From assembly GCA_963592185.1 (NCBI GenBank), contig CAVAVT010000006.1, positions 1 through 45,018 of the forward strand: 45,018 bases of DNA, written 5' to 3'. Positions 25,448 to 34,786 of the stretch are shown here, piece by piece. A program made the position numbers and the translations under genes. Position 1 is the first letter of the stretch. Every line of letters starts with the position of its first letter. This DNA comes from CAVAVT01 sp963592185 (lineage in GTDB: Bacteria; Bacillota; Negativicutes; Selenomonadales; Selenomonadaceae). The notes under the pieces are model-generated. The model ran no database searches. It was not told the origin of the DNA and worked only from the letters and a program-made list of their open reading frames with translations.

Positions 25448-26638
25448 ATGTTTATAGAACAGTTGATAGACACTCATGGGGGAGCTTCCCTGGGTGCACA
25501 GCATTTCACAGACAATGCTATGTTGACACATCCGGGCTTTTACATTGATTTATTTGCCGTTGCAATACTTGCATGTATCTGGTATATGATTTCTCCGTAT
25601 GCCAATTACTCAGTAAGATACAAGCGGTACAGATGGCTGATGATGAGCTGTGTCCTTTTATTGGCATCAGATATCTCAACCTATTTTGTGCCCCATGAAA
25701 ATGCCGGTATGGTCTCAATGGTGGTGTACTGTCTTGCTTACATGGCATATACTCCTGTGATATGGGCTTCCTATAAGTATTTTCAGGTCAATATGATCGG
25801 GGTATACGATTTTTCTTTTTCAAACAGGATTATTTTAGGGCTGTGCGGCGTTGATATTTTTCTTACCTTAACATCCTTTTATACCGGGTGGTTCCTGTAT
25901 CTCTCCCCGGAGGGAGTACCTACAAGGGGCGAAGGGTATATATTCCATATACTCCTGTTGTCCTGCTGTCTTTTTATGGTAATAAGGGTTATACTGACCC
26001 ACAGGAATTATATGGACTCCCATAGATTCATAATACTGCTTAGCTTCTTTGTTCCAAGCGTTATAGCAAGTATTATTATCGCTGTTGAGGGAACCAATTT
26101 TGTTCCTCTGGCTATTGCCTATTCAGTAATAATGATATTTATTACGCTTCAGAGCAGCGAGCTGTCCACGGATTTTCTTACCGGAGCATTGAACCGGCGT
26201 GCCATGGAAACCTTTGTACATGAGCTGATTCTCCGGTCTGAGGAGGACCGTACCTTCGGTGCAATAATGATAGACCTGGACAAGTTCAAATCCATCAATG
26301 ATACCTACGGCCATGATGCCGGAGATATGGCACTGAGGGAAACGGTAACACTTCTGAAGAACAGTGTGAGACGAAGAGATTTGGTGGTACGCCTTGGCGG
26401 AGACGAATTTCTGGTGGTGCTGGAAACTGTCCGTTCTATAGGGGATTTGGAAGTGGTGGTACAGCGCATCAAGAATCGAAATGAGCATCTGAACAGTACT
26501 GGAAAGTATCCATTTAAAATTAATTTTAGTATTGGCTATGATTTGTACGACCCGGCAAGTGGAAATACCTTTGAACGTTTTTACAAAAATCTGGACAACA
26601 GAATGTATTCAGAAAAAAAGGACCGCCGCCGGAGCTAG
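25448..26638 (+). CDS. membrane-bound diguanylate cyclase (GGDEF domain)
   Basis: Predicted to make the second messenger c-di-GMP. The 396-residue protein has an N-terminal membrane region (about 30-235) with six to seven hydrophobic segments of unknown ligand specificity and no recognised sensor name, followed by a GGDEF domain (about 240-395). The catalytic signature GGDEF is intact at 317-321, preceded by a canonical inhibitory RxxD site (Arg308-Asp311), so product feedback is likely; MIDLDKFKSINDTYGHDAGD supplies the metal/nucleotide residues. No EAL domain is present. It has its own strong promoter and a modest ribosome site (CGGAG). Confidence 0.9.
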   Translation: MFIEQLIDTHGGASLGAQHFTDNAMLTHPGFYIDLFAVAILACIWYMISPYANYSVRYKRYRWLMMSCVLLLASDISTYFVPHENAGMVSMVVYCLAYMAYTPVIWASYKYFQVNMIGVYDFSFSNRIILGLCGVDIFLTLTSFYTGWFLYLSPEGVPTRGEGYIFHILLLSCCLFMVIRVILTHRNYMDSHRFIILLSFFVPSVIASIIIAVEGTNFVPLAIAYSVIMIFITLQSSELSTDFLTGALNRRAMETFVHELILRSEEDRTFGAIMIDLDKFKSINDTYGHDAGDMALRETVTLLKNSVRRRDLVVRLGGDEFLVVLETVRSIGDLEVVVQRIKNRNEHLNSTGKYPFKINFSIGYDLYDPASGNTFERFYKNLDNRMYSEKKDRRRS

Positions 26639-26656
26639 TACGCCCTGCTGGATTTA

Positions 26657-26686
26657 TTGACAGCGGTGAAATTGCTATGATATAAT
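26657..26686 (+). promoter_or_regulatory. sigma-A promoter of valS
   Basis: Perfect TTGACA (26657-26662) and TATAAT (26681-26686) are spaced by 18 bases, with an extended TGA before the -10. The predicted start (about 26692-26694) falls on the T-box-like sequence. Confidence 0.9.
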
Positions 26687-26690
26687 CTAT

Positions 26691-26745
26691 GCGGTACCGC
26701 GGAAGTTTGTCCTTCCGTCCTTTGGGACGGAGGGGCTTTATTTTT
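26691..26745 (+). promoter_or_regulatory. truncated T-box-like leader with terminator, upstream of valS
   Basis: GCGGTACCGCGGAAGT (from 26691) matches the 3' part of the T-box consensus, and the expected downstream element CTTCCGTCC and a terminator follow: 10-bp stem 26711-26720 with 26725-26734, then TTTATTTTT. But the promoter lies immediately upstream, leaving no room for stem I or a specifier loop, and the UGG that pairs with the tRNA CCA end reads CGG. It looks like the remnant antiterminator/terminator half of a T-box. Confidence 0.75.
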
Positions 26746-26762
26746 ATACAGGAGGAATTACT

Positions 26763-29432
26763 GTGGAAGAGAATAACCAGAATAATATTCCCAAGGTATA
26801 TGATCCAAAATCCTTTGAGAAGAAATGGTATGAATATTGGGAGGAGAACAAGCTTTTTCATGCTGAGCCGGATGAGAGCAAAAAGCCCTACAGCATAGTT
26901 ATCCCCCCTCCGAATGTTACAGGACAGCTCCATATGGGCCACGCCCTGGACAACACCCTTCAGGATATTCTTATCCGTTTCCGCCGTATGCAGGGCTACA
27001 ACACCTTGTGGATGCCGGGCTGCGACCACGCAGGAATTGCTACCCAGGCAAAGGTTGAGGGCGCTCTCCGTGAAGAGGGAACCAACCGCTATGAGCTTGG
27101 CCGTGAAAAATTCCTTGAGCGTGTATGGCAGTGGAAGGAAAAGTTCGGAAGCCGTATCATGTATCAGCTCCGTACACTTGGTTCCTCCTGTGACTGGGAC
27201 CGTCAGCGTTTCACCATGGACGAGGGATGTTCCCGTGCTGTTCGTGAAGTATTCGTAAGCCTTTATGAAAAGGGTCTTATTTATCAGGGAACACGCATTA
27301 CCAACTGGTGTCCTTCCTGCAACACAGCAATTTCTGATATAGAGGTTGAGCACGAGACTGAGAACGGACATCTCTGGCATCTCCGCTATCAGGTAGAGGG
27401 TACTGACCAGTACGTTGAGGTTGCTACCACCCGTCCTGAGACCATGTTTGGCGATACTGGCGTAGCTGTTCACCCTGAGGATGAAAGATATACAGATTTG
27501 GTAGGAAAAACATTGATTCTTCCTATTGTAAACCGCAGAATTCCTCTTTTTGCTGATGAATATGTAGATAAGAGCTTCGGAACTGGTGCTGTAAAGGTTA
27601 CCCCGGCACATGACCCCAACGACTTTGAAATGGGACAGAGACATAATCTGGAGCAGATTAAGGTCATCAACAATGACGGAACCATGGGCGAGGGTGCTGG
27701 AAAGTACCAGGGCATGGACCGTTATGAGTGCCGCAAGGCTCTTGTCAAGGAGCTGGAGGAGCTTGGTGTGCTGGTCTCCGTTGAGGAGCATGAACATGCT
27801 GTGGGACATTGCTCCAGATGCCATAGCACTGTAGAGCCTATGGTATCCAAGCAGTGGTTTGTAAAAATGGAATCACTGGCAAAGCCGGCAATTGAGGCTG
27901 TTGAGGATGGACGTATCAAGTTCGTTCCGGAACGTTTTACCAAGATTTACACCGGATGGCTTGAGAACATCCGTGACTGGTGTATTTCCCGTCAGCTCTG
28001 GTGGGGACACCGTATACCTGCATGGTACTGCGATGACTGCGGTGAAACCAGCGTTTCCCGTACTGACCTTACCGAGTGTCCGCATTGCCATAGCCAACAC
28101 ATTCATCAGGACGAAGATGTACTGGACACCTGGTTCAGCTCCGGTCTCTGGCCTTTTGAAACCATGGGCTGGCCTGATGAAACTCCAGAGCTGAAGCAGT
28201 TCTATCCTACAGCAACCCTTGTAACCGGATATGACATTATCTTCTTCTGGGTTGCCCGTATGGTTATGATGGGACTGGAATTCGGCAAGGACATTCCTTT
28301 CCACCATGTATTTATTCACGGTCTCGTTCGTGACAGCCAGGGAAGAAAAATGTCCAAATCCCTTGGCAACGGTATTGACCCGGTTGAGGTTATTGAAAAG
28401 TATGGTGCTGATACTCTGCGATTCATGCTTATTACCGGCAACACCCCGGGCAATGACATGCGCTTCTACTGGGAGCGTGTAGAGTCCGCCAGAAACTTTG
28501 CAAACAAGCTTTGGAACGCTTCCAGATATATGCTCATGAACCTTGAGGGCTTTGACAGAAGCTTCAAGCCGTCTGCGGAGGACTATACCCTTGCGGACAA
28601 ATGGATTCTTTCCCGTTACGGCAAGGTTTCCCGTGATGTTACCAAGAATCTTGAGAACTTTGAGCTTGGCGAGGCTGGCCGTGCACTTTACGACTTCATT
28701 TGGAATGAGTTCTGCGACTGGTACATTGAGCTTACCAAGGCAAGACTTTATGATAAGGAAAACGAGCGTGCTAGAAACACAGCTCTTTATGTGCTGAGCT
28801 ATGTTCTGGAGCACACCCTCCGTCTCCTGCACCCCTTCATGCCATTTATCACTGAGGAAATCTGGCAGAAGGTTCCTCACTCTGATGAATTTAAGAGCAT
28901 CATGGTGGCTGACTGGCCGGCTGGTGATGAACAGCTGATTGACGAAGCTGCAGAGTCTCACATGACCGCCATCATGGAGACTATAAAGACTGTCCGCAAC
29001 CTCCGTGCAGAGGTAAATGCGGCACCTGGCAAGAAGAGCGAGGTTATCCTGAACTTCACTGACGAGGAGCTGCGCCCTGTATTTGCAGCAAATGAGGGCT
29101 ACCTGACAGCACTGGCTGCAGCTGAGCCTGTAACAATCCAGCCAGCTGGTTCCGATAAGCCGGAGAATGCAATGGCAGGTGTGGTAAACGGTGTTGAAAT
29201 CTATCTGCCGTTGAAGGACCTCATTGACGTGGAGAAGGAAACCGCACGTCTCAATAAGGAACAGGAAAAGCTTGTCAAGGAAATCAAACGCCTTGAGGGC
29301 AAGCTTGGCAATGCTGGCTTTTTGGCAAAGGCTCCTGCAGACGTAGTTGCAGGGGAAAAGGAAAAGCTCGCTGGCTATGAAGAAAAAATGAAGGCTGTTG
29401 TGGACCGCCTTGAATACCTGAAAACTATTTAA
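26763..29432 (+). CDS. valS: valyl-tRNA synthetase
   Basis: Class Ia synthetase of 889 residues. Motifs: PPPNVTGQLHMGHALDNTLQD (HMGH at 57-60), MPGCDHAGIATQAKVE, NWCPSCNTAISDIEVEHE, the CP1 editing region VEVATTRPETMFGDTGVAVHPEDERY and VTPAHDPNDFEMG, WCISRQLWWGHRIPAWYC, the zinc-type CDDCGETSVSRTDLTECPHC, KMSKSLGNGIDPVEV (about 530-534) and a C-terminal coiled coil (about 820-885) typical of ValRS. The start is GTG at 26763, with AGGAGG eight bases upstream. Confidence 0.97.
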   Translation: MEENNQNNIPKVYDPKSFEKKWYEYWEENKLFHAEPDESKKPYSIVIPPPNVTGQLHMGHALDNTLQDILIRFRRMQGYNTLWMPGCDHAGIATQAKVEGALREEGTNRYELGREKFLERVWQWKEKFGSRIMYQLRTLGSSCDWDRQRFTMDEGCSRAVREVFVSLYEKGLIYQGTRITNWCPSCNTAISDIEVEHETENGHLWHLRYQVEGTDQYVEVATTRPETMFGDTGVAVHPEDERYTDLVGKTLILPIVNRRIPLFADEYVDKSFGTGAVKVTPAHDPNDFEMGQRHNLEQIKVINNDGTMGEGAGKYQGMDRYECRKALVKELEELGVLVSVEEHEHAVGHCSRCHSTVEPMVSKQWFVKMESLAKPAIEAVEDGRIKFVPERFTKIYTGWLENIRDWCISRQLWWGHRIPAWYCDDCGETSVSRTDLTECPHCHSQHIHQDEDVLDTWFSSGLWPFETMGWPDETPELKQFYPTATLVTGYDIIFFWVARMVMMGLEFGKDIPFHHVFIHGLVRDSQGRKMSKSLGNGIDPVEVIEKYGADTLRFMLITGNTPGNDMRFYWERVESARNFANKLWNASRYMLMNLEGFDRSFKPSAEDYTLADKWILSRYGKVSRDVTKNLENFELGEAGRALYDFIWNEFCDWYIELTKARLYDKENERARNTALYVLSYVLEHTLRLLHPFMPFITEEIWQKVPHSDEFKSIMVADWPAGDEQLIDEAAESHMTAIMETIKTVRNLRAEVNAAPGKKSEVILNFTDEELRPVFAANEGYLTALAAAEPVTIQPAGSDKPENAMAGVVNGVEIYLPLKDLIDVEKETARLNKEQEKLVKEIKRLEGKLGNAGFLAKAPADVVAGEKEKLAGYEEKMKAVVDRLEYLKTI

Positions 29433-29438
29433 ATAAAT

Positions 29439-29497
29439 TAGCAATATCGGCCGAAGTTCATGGGGCAGCTGTCCCTTAAGCTTCGGCTGAATTGCTA
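29439..29497 (+). repeat. long imperfect inverted repeat between valS and folC
   Basis: TAGCAAT (29439-29445) pairs with ATTGCTA (29491-29497) and GCCGAAG (29450-29456) with CTTCGGC (29481-29487), giving an RNA hairpin of about 59 bases. No T tract follows directly, so it is more likely a processing or stability element than a terminator. Confidence 0.6.
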
Positions 29498-29517
29498 TGT
29501 TGGGAGATTTTTGCAAA

Positions 29518-30816
29518 ATGAATTATCAAGAAGCTTTAAGCTATATGGAGCATCTGAACATTTTCGGCATTCAGCTGGGGCTGGGGAGAATTAAATACCT
29601 GATGGAGCTTTTAGGGAACCCCCAGGACAAGTATCGGACCATACATATAACAGGAACCAATGGCAAGGGCTCCACCTCCGCAATGCTTGCAAGCATACTG
29701 ACCCAGTCAGGGCTTACTACAGGTCTTTATACCTCTCCGCACCTTGTTTCATACACCGAAAGAATGCAGATAGACGGGGAACTTATTAGCGAGGAGGCAT
29801 TTGCTGACTGTATTTCAAGGGTTAGGGAAAAGGTGGAGCAAATGCTTTCTGAGGGTCAGGAACAGCCCACACTTTTCGAGGTTATCACCGCTGCGGCTTT
29901 TCTGTATTTTGCTGACAAAAAAGTGGACTACGCTGTTATTGAGGTGGGCCTTGGGGGACTTCTTGACTCCACAAATGTAATTACACCGGAGGTTTCTGTA
30001 ATTACCAATGTGACTATGGAACATGCGGATAAGTGCGGAGGAACTCTTCAGGGAATAGCCCATCACAAGGCAGGAATCATTAAGCCCGGCGTGCCGGTGG
30101 TTACAGCCGCCAAAGGGGAGGCACTGGACATCATTCTTCAGGAGGCTGGGGAGAAAGGCTCCGATGTTTTCACAGCTGGCAGGGATTTTGAATCATCGAT
30201 AACAGGCTTTGATGGCAAAGTACAGCACATGCTTTTAAAATCCACTCTTCTTGGGATTGAGGGTATGGAATATAACCTCCAGATGCTGGGAAGCTATCAG
30301 TCAGAAAACAGCTCACTGGCTATTATTACAGCTCTGCTTTTAAGCCAGGGAGATAAAAATGTAAGTATGGATACTATCAAGAAGGGCACTTCCCTTGTTC
30401 AGTGGCCGGGACGCTTTGAGAGGATGGATAAGGGTGAAAACCGCATTGTTATAGACGGAGCGCACAATCCGGCTGGGATGACAGTCCTCCGGGAGAGCCT
30501 TGATTACTATTTTAGGGATGAAAAACGAGTCCTGCTTTTGGGGATTCTCAAGGACAAGGATATCAAAACTATGCTGGACATTCTCCTTCGTCCAGAGGAT
30601 ATGGTAGTTGTCACCGCTCCCCAGTCAGACAGAGCCTCAGACCCAGCTGTAGTGGCTGACCACATTAAAACCATGGGACTCAAGCATGTAGAGGCTATCC
30701 CAGACCGTGATGAGGCATTGAACCACGCCATGAAGCTTGCAGGAAAGGACCACCTGCTGGTATGCGCCGGGTCACTTTATCTCATTGGATATTTAAGGAA
30801 ATTGCTGCTAAAGTGA
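29518..30816 (+). CDS. folC: folylpolyglutamate/dihydrofolate synthase
   Basis: FolC is an ATP-dependent ligase of the Mur superfamily that adds glutamate to folates, and in most bacteria also to dihydropteroate. The 432-residue protein has GLGRIKYLMELLGNPQ, the P-loop ITGTNGKGSTSAML (about 45-58), YTSPHLVSYTERMQIDGE, FEVITAAAFLYFAD, EVGLGGLLDSTN, a VEHADxLG-like VTMEHADKCGGTLQGIAHHKAGIIKPG, and the second-domain signature WPGRFERM...IDGAHNPAGM. ATG at 29518 is chosen because GGGAG lies 11 bases upstream; an ATG at 29497 is in the hairpin and lacks a ribosome site. valS-folC is a common Firmicute pair. Confidence 0.95.
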   Translation: MNYQEALSYMEHLNIFGIQLGLGRIKYLMELLGNPQDKYRTIHITGTNGKGSTSAMLASILTQSGLTTGLYTSPHLVSYTERMQIDGELISEEAFADCISRVREKVEQMLSEGQEQPTLFEVITAAAFLYFADKKVDYAVIEVGLGGLLDSTNVITPEVSVITNVTMEHADKCGGTLQGIAHHKAGIIKPGVPVVTAAKGEALDIILQEAGEKGSDVFTAGRDFESSITGFDGKVQHMLLKSTLLGIEGMEYNLQMLGSYQSENSSLAIITALLLSQGDKNVSMDTIKKGTSLVQWPGRFERMDKGENRIVIDGAHNPAGMTVLRESLDYYFRDEKRVLLLGILKDKDIKTMLDILLRPEDMVVVTAPQSDRASDPAVVADHIKTMGLKHVEAIPDRDEALNHAMKLAGKDHLLVCAGSLYLIGYLRKLLLK

Positions 30817-30889
30817 TTCATAATTGTAAATTCCGTCCTCGGCTATAGACTCTCTGGCTAATCCAGAAAAACTGTCGGAGACATTTAAA

Positions 30890-32692
30890 ATGGTTAAAAT
30901 TATTCTATTGGAGATAGTGATATATAAAATGGGAAAATATTTTGATAGGAAGATATTTAAATCTACAATTTGTATGTTTGTTTTTATACTGCTGGTATTT
31001 TTTGCTACTCAGTCCGGAGCATCCTCCAGCACCATGGGGCTTTTTGTGCGAAAAGCAATAACCTTCGGTATTGCAGCCTATGTGGCGCAGAAGGTCATTG
31101 GCAGAAGCTGGTTCAACGAAAAATGGCGTGGTATACATATCATTACGGCACTATGGATAGCATATATAATTTTCAAAAAGGTATGCTTTTACAAGTCTGA
31201 CTGCTTGTTTGCCAATGAAATTTTTATAGCTTTTTATTCATCCCTGGGAATGATGCTTTTGGAGCATGTGCGGAGCATGGTATTTCCCGGAAATAAATTG
31301 CTGATGATTTTGTCAGATATTCCAAAATTAATTTTAACGATTATTCCTGCGATTTCCGTGATTCACTGGATGCTGTATGGAAGTGACATACTGATTGAGG
31401 AGGTTCTTGCTGTCCGGGGCACTGAGTGGCGTGAGGCCGTTGAGTGGGTGGAAATGTATGTAGGCACAGGGATGTTTTTCCTGATAATTGGCTTTTTTGT
31501 GCTGGAAATGTTGTTTTTTGTGGCTATTAGAAATTCCAAGTTAGAACAATATGGCTATAGATACGGAAAAGGTCATATTGCTCTGGCGTTGATTTTGTGC
31601 ATAGGGGCATTTTTCTACCCGGTTCAGCTTATAAAGGCTAGTGACTGGACAGGGAAGTACTTTGAATCCGTAACCTATACAGAATCATTGAAGCTTTACA
31701 ATGCCAACATTGATGAAAAAGTAAAAAATATCGACTTTTCACAGCAGGGAATGATTAGTGACAAGCCCCACACAGTGGTTATTTTTATAGGGGAATCCGC
31801 CTGCAGGGACAAGCTTAAGGCTTTTAATGACAACTGTGTTTTTGAAGATACGCCCTGGATGAGCGGTCATAAAGATGACCCAGAGTTTACCTTTTTTAAT
31901 AATGGCTATGCTGCCCAGAGCCTTACCCAGCAGGTATTGGCACTGGCATTGACTGAGAAGAGTGCCTACAATGAGATTCCACTGCTGGAGGCAATGAACT
32001 TCGTTGATGTGGCAAAGGCAAAGGGCTATAAAACCTATTGGATTACCAATTTGGGAAATAATGAAAAAACCGCCTTTTACAGTCTGCTTTCCACAAGGTC
32101 GGATGAGGTAATACGGGAGGTGGCTGCATATGATGACAATATGCTGAAGGCCTTGGACAGTATTAATCCCAATGAAAATAATCTGCTCATATTCCATGGA
32201 AACGGAAGCCATGGACAGTATAGTACCAGATACCCCGAAGACCGTGCGGTGTTCAAGGGGGGCACTGTGGAAGATGAATATGCCAACAGTGTTCTTTTCA
32301 CAGATAACTTGCTGGAGAATGTTTATAAATATTGCTCGGAGAATTTGAATCTGCAGGTTATGCTGTACTTTTCAGATCATGGAGAAAATCTTCATACAGG
32401 ACATGGCCCGGCGGATCAGGATTTCGTCAAGGTGAGAATCCCGGTAATGCTTTACACCTCCAAGGAATATGGTGAAAGAAATCTGGATGTCATCAATGCG
32501 CTTAAGAGCCATCAGGACACCTACTTCACAAATGACATGATATACAATACCATTTGCGGACTTCTTCGGGAAAAATCCAATTTTTACGACAGCCGTGAGG
32601 ATTTGGCCTCTTCAGACTATAACTTCAAGCTGCAGGATTTGCTGACCTTTGGAGGCAAGGCAAAGGTAGCAGATGATCCCATGATTAAATAA
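30890..32692 (+). CDS. phosphoethanolamine-transferase-like membrane sulfatase-fold enzyme
   Basis: A 600-residue protein of the EptA/CptA-type alkaline-phosphatase superfamily. About five N-terminal membrane segments (about 20-255) are followed by an extracytoplasmic catalytic domain. It shows VVIFIGESACRDKLKAF (about 296-312; the GES serine, residue 303, sits where EptA has the nucleophilic threonine of GETAR), LLIFHGNGSHGQYSTRYPED, LFTDNLLENVY and the metal motif YFSDHGENLHTGHG (about 493-506). Such enzymes decorate lipid A or LPS core. The next gene is an O-antigen ligase/polymerase, which supports a surface-glycan role. ATG at 30890 follows CGGAG; an ATG at 30929 is possible. The exact donor and acceptor are unknown. 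Confidence 0.85.
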   Translation: MVKIILLEIVIYKMGKYFDRKIFKSTICMFVFILLVFFATQSGASSSTMGLFVRKAITFGIAAYVAQKVIGRSWFNEKWRGIHIITALWIAYIIFKKVCFYKSDCLFANEIFIAFYSSLGMMLLEHVRSMVFPGNKLLMILSDIPKLILTIIPAISVIHWMLYGSDILIEEVLAVRGTEWREAVEWVEMYVGTGMFFLIIGFFVLEMLFFVAIRNSKLEQYGYRYGKGHIALALILCIGAFFYPVQLIKASDWTGKYFESVTYTESLKLYNANIDEKVKNIDFSQQGMISDKPHTVVIFIGESACRDKLKAFNDNCVFEDTPWMSGHKDDPEFTFFNNGYAAQSLTQQVLALALTEKSAYNEIPLLEAMNFVDVAKAKGYKTYWITNLGNNEKTAFYSLLSTRSDEVIREVAAYDDNMLKALDSINPNENNLLIFHGNGSHGQYSTRYPEDRAVFKGGTVEDEYANSVLFTDNLLENVYKYCSENLNLQVMLYFSDHGENLHTGHGPADQDFVKVRIPVMLYTSKEYGERNLDVINALKSHQDTYFTNDMIYNTICGLLREKSNFYDSREDLASSDYNFKLQDLLTFGGKAKVADDPMIK

Positions 32693-32820
32693 TATTAGCT
32701 GAAAAAATTTGAAGTTTTTAGCAAAGGCTTTTATTAATCATAGCAAGGAAAAAATGATTAAAAAGCGAATAATATACATATGTGGTATTAACCATTATTT
32801 CAGCTGTAAAGGGTGGTAAT

Positions 32821-34038
32821 GTGAATAGACTGAAGGCCAAGGGAACCATAGGTTTTCTTAAGTCAATAATTTTTTATGGAATAATATTGGAAAGCTTCTT
32901 CATAGCACTGTCCCCAATGCTGGCGGAGATAGCCCTGTTGGTGGGATTCGTGGCATACTTGATTCGGTGGAAGCTGGATGATGAATATCATTATGAAAGG
33001 CTGCCCTTTGATATCCCTGTACTGATATTTGTGCTGTTCGGGGCGGCATCCATAGCTGTATCTCCGGACAAGGGCTTTAGTTTCTACAATTATTACAATC
33101 TTGTGGGAGTCTATATGATGACCTATATTCTGGTGGGGCAGAACATAAGAAAGCCGGACCAGGTGAAAACCGTTGCCAAGACATTGGGACTTTCACTTGC
33201 TTTAGTTGTGCTCTATGGCTTCTACCAGTTTATTTTTGGAATAGACATCAGCGACATGAAGTGGGTGGACGGAGAACAATTTCCGGAACTTAGAACAAGA
33301 GTATTTTCCACCTGGGAAAATCCAAATATTCTTGCTGGATATCTGGATATTGCCATCTGCGTACTTTTGGGACTGTTCCTCAAGGCTGATACCAGCAGAA
33401 TGAAGTGGATGCTGACTGGAGGCATGGTTCTTACAGCAGCATGTCTCGGCATGACCTACGCAAGAGGAGCCTGCCTTACCATTGCATTGATTCTCGTGGG
33501 CTATGGAGCATTGAGAAACAGAAAGCTCTTGCTGGCAGCCCTTGGTGTGGGGGTAGTCATACTGCTGTTGGATTCAACCCTCGCCACAAGGCTCATGTCC
33601 GTATTCACCAAAATAGACACTTCCTCGGAAATGCGTCTTGCTTTCTGGGAGGCTACAATTGCCATGATTATGGATCATCCTTTCCTTGGCATAGGCTGGG
33701 GAGCCTACTGGATGGTTTATCCCAACTATGATTTCTACATGGAGGGAGAATATATCAAAATTGTACACGCCCATAATGTTTACCTGAACTACATGGCGGA
33801 AATTGGAATCATCGGTGCAGCAGCATTTTTTGTAAATTTCTTTGGAACCATGAAAATCGCTCTTTCCTCAAAGGGCCGGGGGTCATTTGTACGGGACGGA
33901 CTGCTTCTGGGAATAGGTCTTGCGCTGGTTTCCGTGGCTCTTAACGGGCTGACTGATGATGTGCTGTTTAATATCCCTTCATCAATGCTGTTTTGGTTCA
34001 TGTGTGCATTGGCGATGGTTATAGAAAAAAGGATGTGA
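32821..34038 (+). CDS. O-antigen ligase/polymerase family protein (Wzy/WaaL type)
   Basis: An integral membrane protein of about 405 residues with ten or more hydrophobic segments, matching the O-antigen ligase family (Wzy_C). The diagnostic region is the hydrophilic loop and flanks: FSTWENPNILAGYLDIAIC (about 160-178), MTYARGACLTIALILVGYG and GIGWGAYWMVYPNYDFY...IVHAHNVYLNYMAEIG, where the Arg (YARGA) and His (HAHN) fit the conserved residues used by ligases and polymerases acting on undecaprenyl-linked glycans. It could be a WaaL-like ligase or a polymerase. GTG at 32821 is supported by AGGGTGG upstream; about 128 bases of AT-rich DNA without an obvious promoter precede it. Confidence 0.85.
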   Translation: MNRLKAKGTIGFLKSIIFYGIILESFFIALSPMLAEIALLVGFVAYLIRWKLDDEYHYERLPFDIPVLIFVLFGAASIAVSPDKGFSFYNYYNLVGVYMMTYILVGQNIRKPDQVKTVAKTLGLSLALVVLYGFYQFIFGIDISDMKWVDGEQFPELRTRVFSTWENPNILAGYLDIAICVLLGLFLKADTSRMKWMLTGGMVLTAACLGMTYARGACLTIALILVGYGALRNRKLLLAALGVGVVILLLDSTLATRLMSVFTKIDTSSEMRLAFWEATIAMIMDHPFLGIGWGAYWMVYPNYDFYMEGEYIKIVHAHNVYLNYMAEIGIIGAAAFFVNFFGTMKIALSSKGRGSFVRDGLLLGIGLALVSVALNGLTDDVLFNIPSSMLFWFMCALAMVIEKRM

Positions 34039-34042
34039 CGGA

Positions 34043-34720
34043 ATGACAGTAAAAAAGAAGGACACAACAGATAAACTTTCAAAAATCTCCAAGGCCACAA
34101 TAGACAGACTGCCGCTGTACTTTAGAACTTTGAGACTGGCTCAGGATGAGGGTCTGGATATTATTTCCTCCGTGGAGCTGGGGAACAGGCTTGGAATTAC
34201 TCCTGAGCAGATAAGAAAGGATTTGGCAGCCTTTGGACAGTTCGGCAGGAAGGGCGTGGGATACTACGTCAATGAGCTGAAGCGCAATGTGGGAGAAATC
34301 CTTGGACTGGACAACCATTGGAATATTGCTATTGTGGGAATTGGACACCTGGGAGAAGCCCTTGCAAACTATCAGAATTTCACCGGCCTTGGCTTTAATC
34401 TTGTGGCACTTTTTGACCAGGATGAGTCAGTTATCGGCAAGGTGGTCAATCATGTAAGGGTCGAGAACATCAGCCATTTGAAGGAAATAGTTGAAGAACG
34501 CCGAGTCCACATAGGTGTCATTGCGGTTCCAGCATCCTTTGCACAGGAGGTTGCGGATGCTTTGGTGGAAGCCGGGGTAAAGGGAATATGGAACTTTGCT
34601 CCTGTCCGCATGTCAGTTCCAGAGAACATGCACATTGTTAATGAGGACCTGTCGGTGGGCCTCAGTAGTCTTTCCTATCACATCACCAAAAACAGCCGTT
34701 TTGCTGAGATTGGTGACTGA
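34043..34720 (+). CDS. rex: redox-sensing transcriptional repressor Rex
   Basis: Rex represses fermentation and respiration genes and is released from DNA when NADH is high. The 225-residue protein has the N-terminal winged helix (about 13-80: ATIDRLPLYFRTLRLAQDEGLDIISS, SVELGNRLGITPEQIRKDLAAFGQFGRKGVGY) and a Rossmann domain with NIAIVGIGHLGEAL (about 94-107), NLVALFDQDESVIGK, the GVIAVPASFAQEVAD segment and GIWNFAPVRMSVP. It begins four bases after the O-antigen gene and is probably transcribed with it. It directly precedes the propionate operon, a natural target for an NADH sensor. Confidence 0.96.
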   Translation: MTVKKKDTTDKLSKISKATIDRLPLYFRTLRLAQDEGLDIISSVELGNRLGITPEQIRKDLAAFGQFGRKGVGYYVNELKRNVGEILGLDNHWNIAIVGIGHLGEALANYQNFTGLGFNLVALFDQDESVIGKVVNHVRVENISHLKEIVEERRVHIGVIAVPASFAQEVADALVEAGVKGIWNFAPVRMSVPENMHIVNEDLSVGLSSLSYHITKNSRFAEIGD

Positions 34721-34786
34721 TAGCTGAAAGTTATTTTTATCATTCTGTTTAAATAGGAAGTATCAGAAAAGACAGAAAAATCTGTA

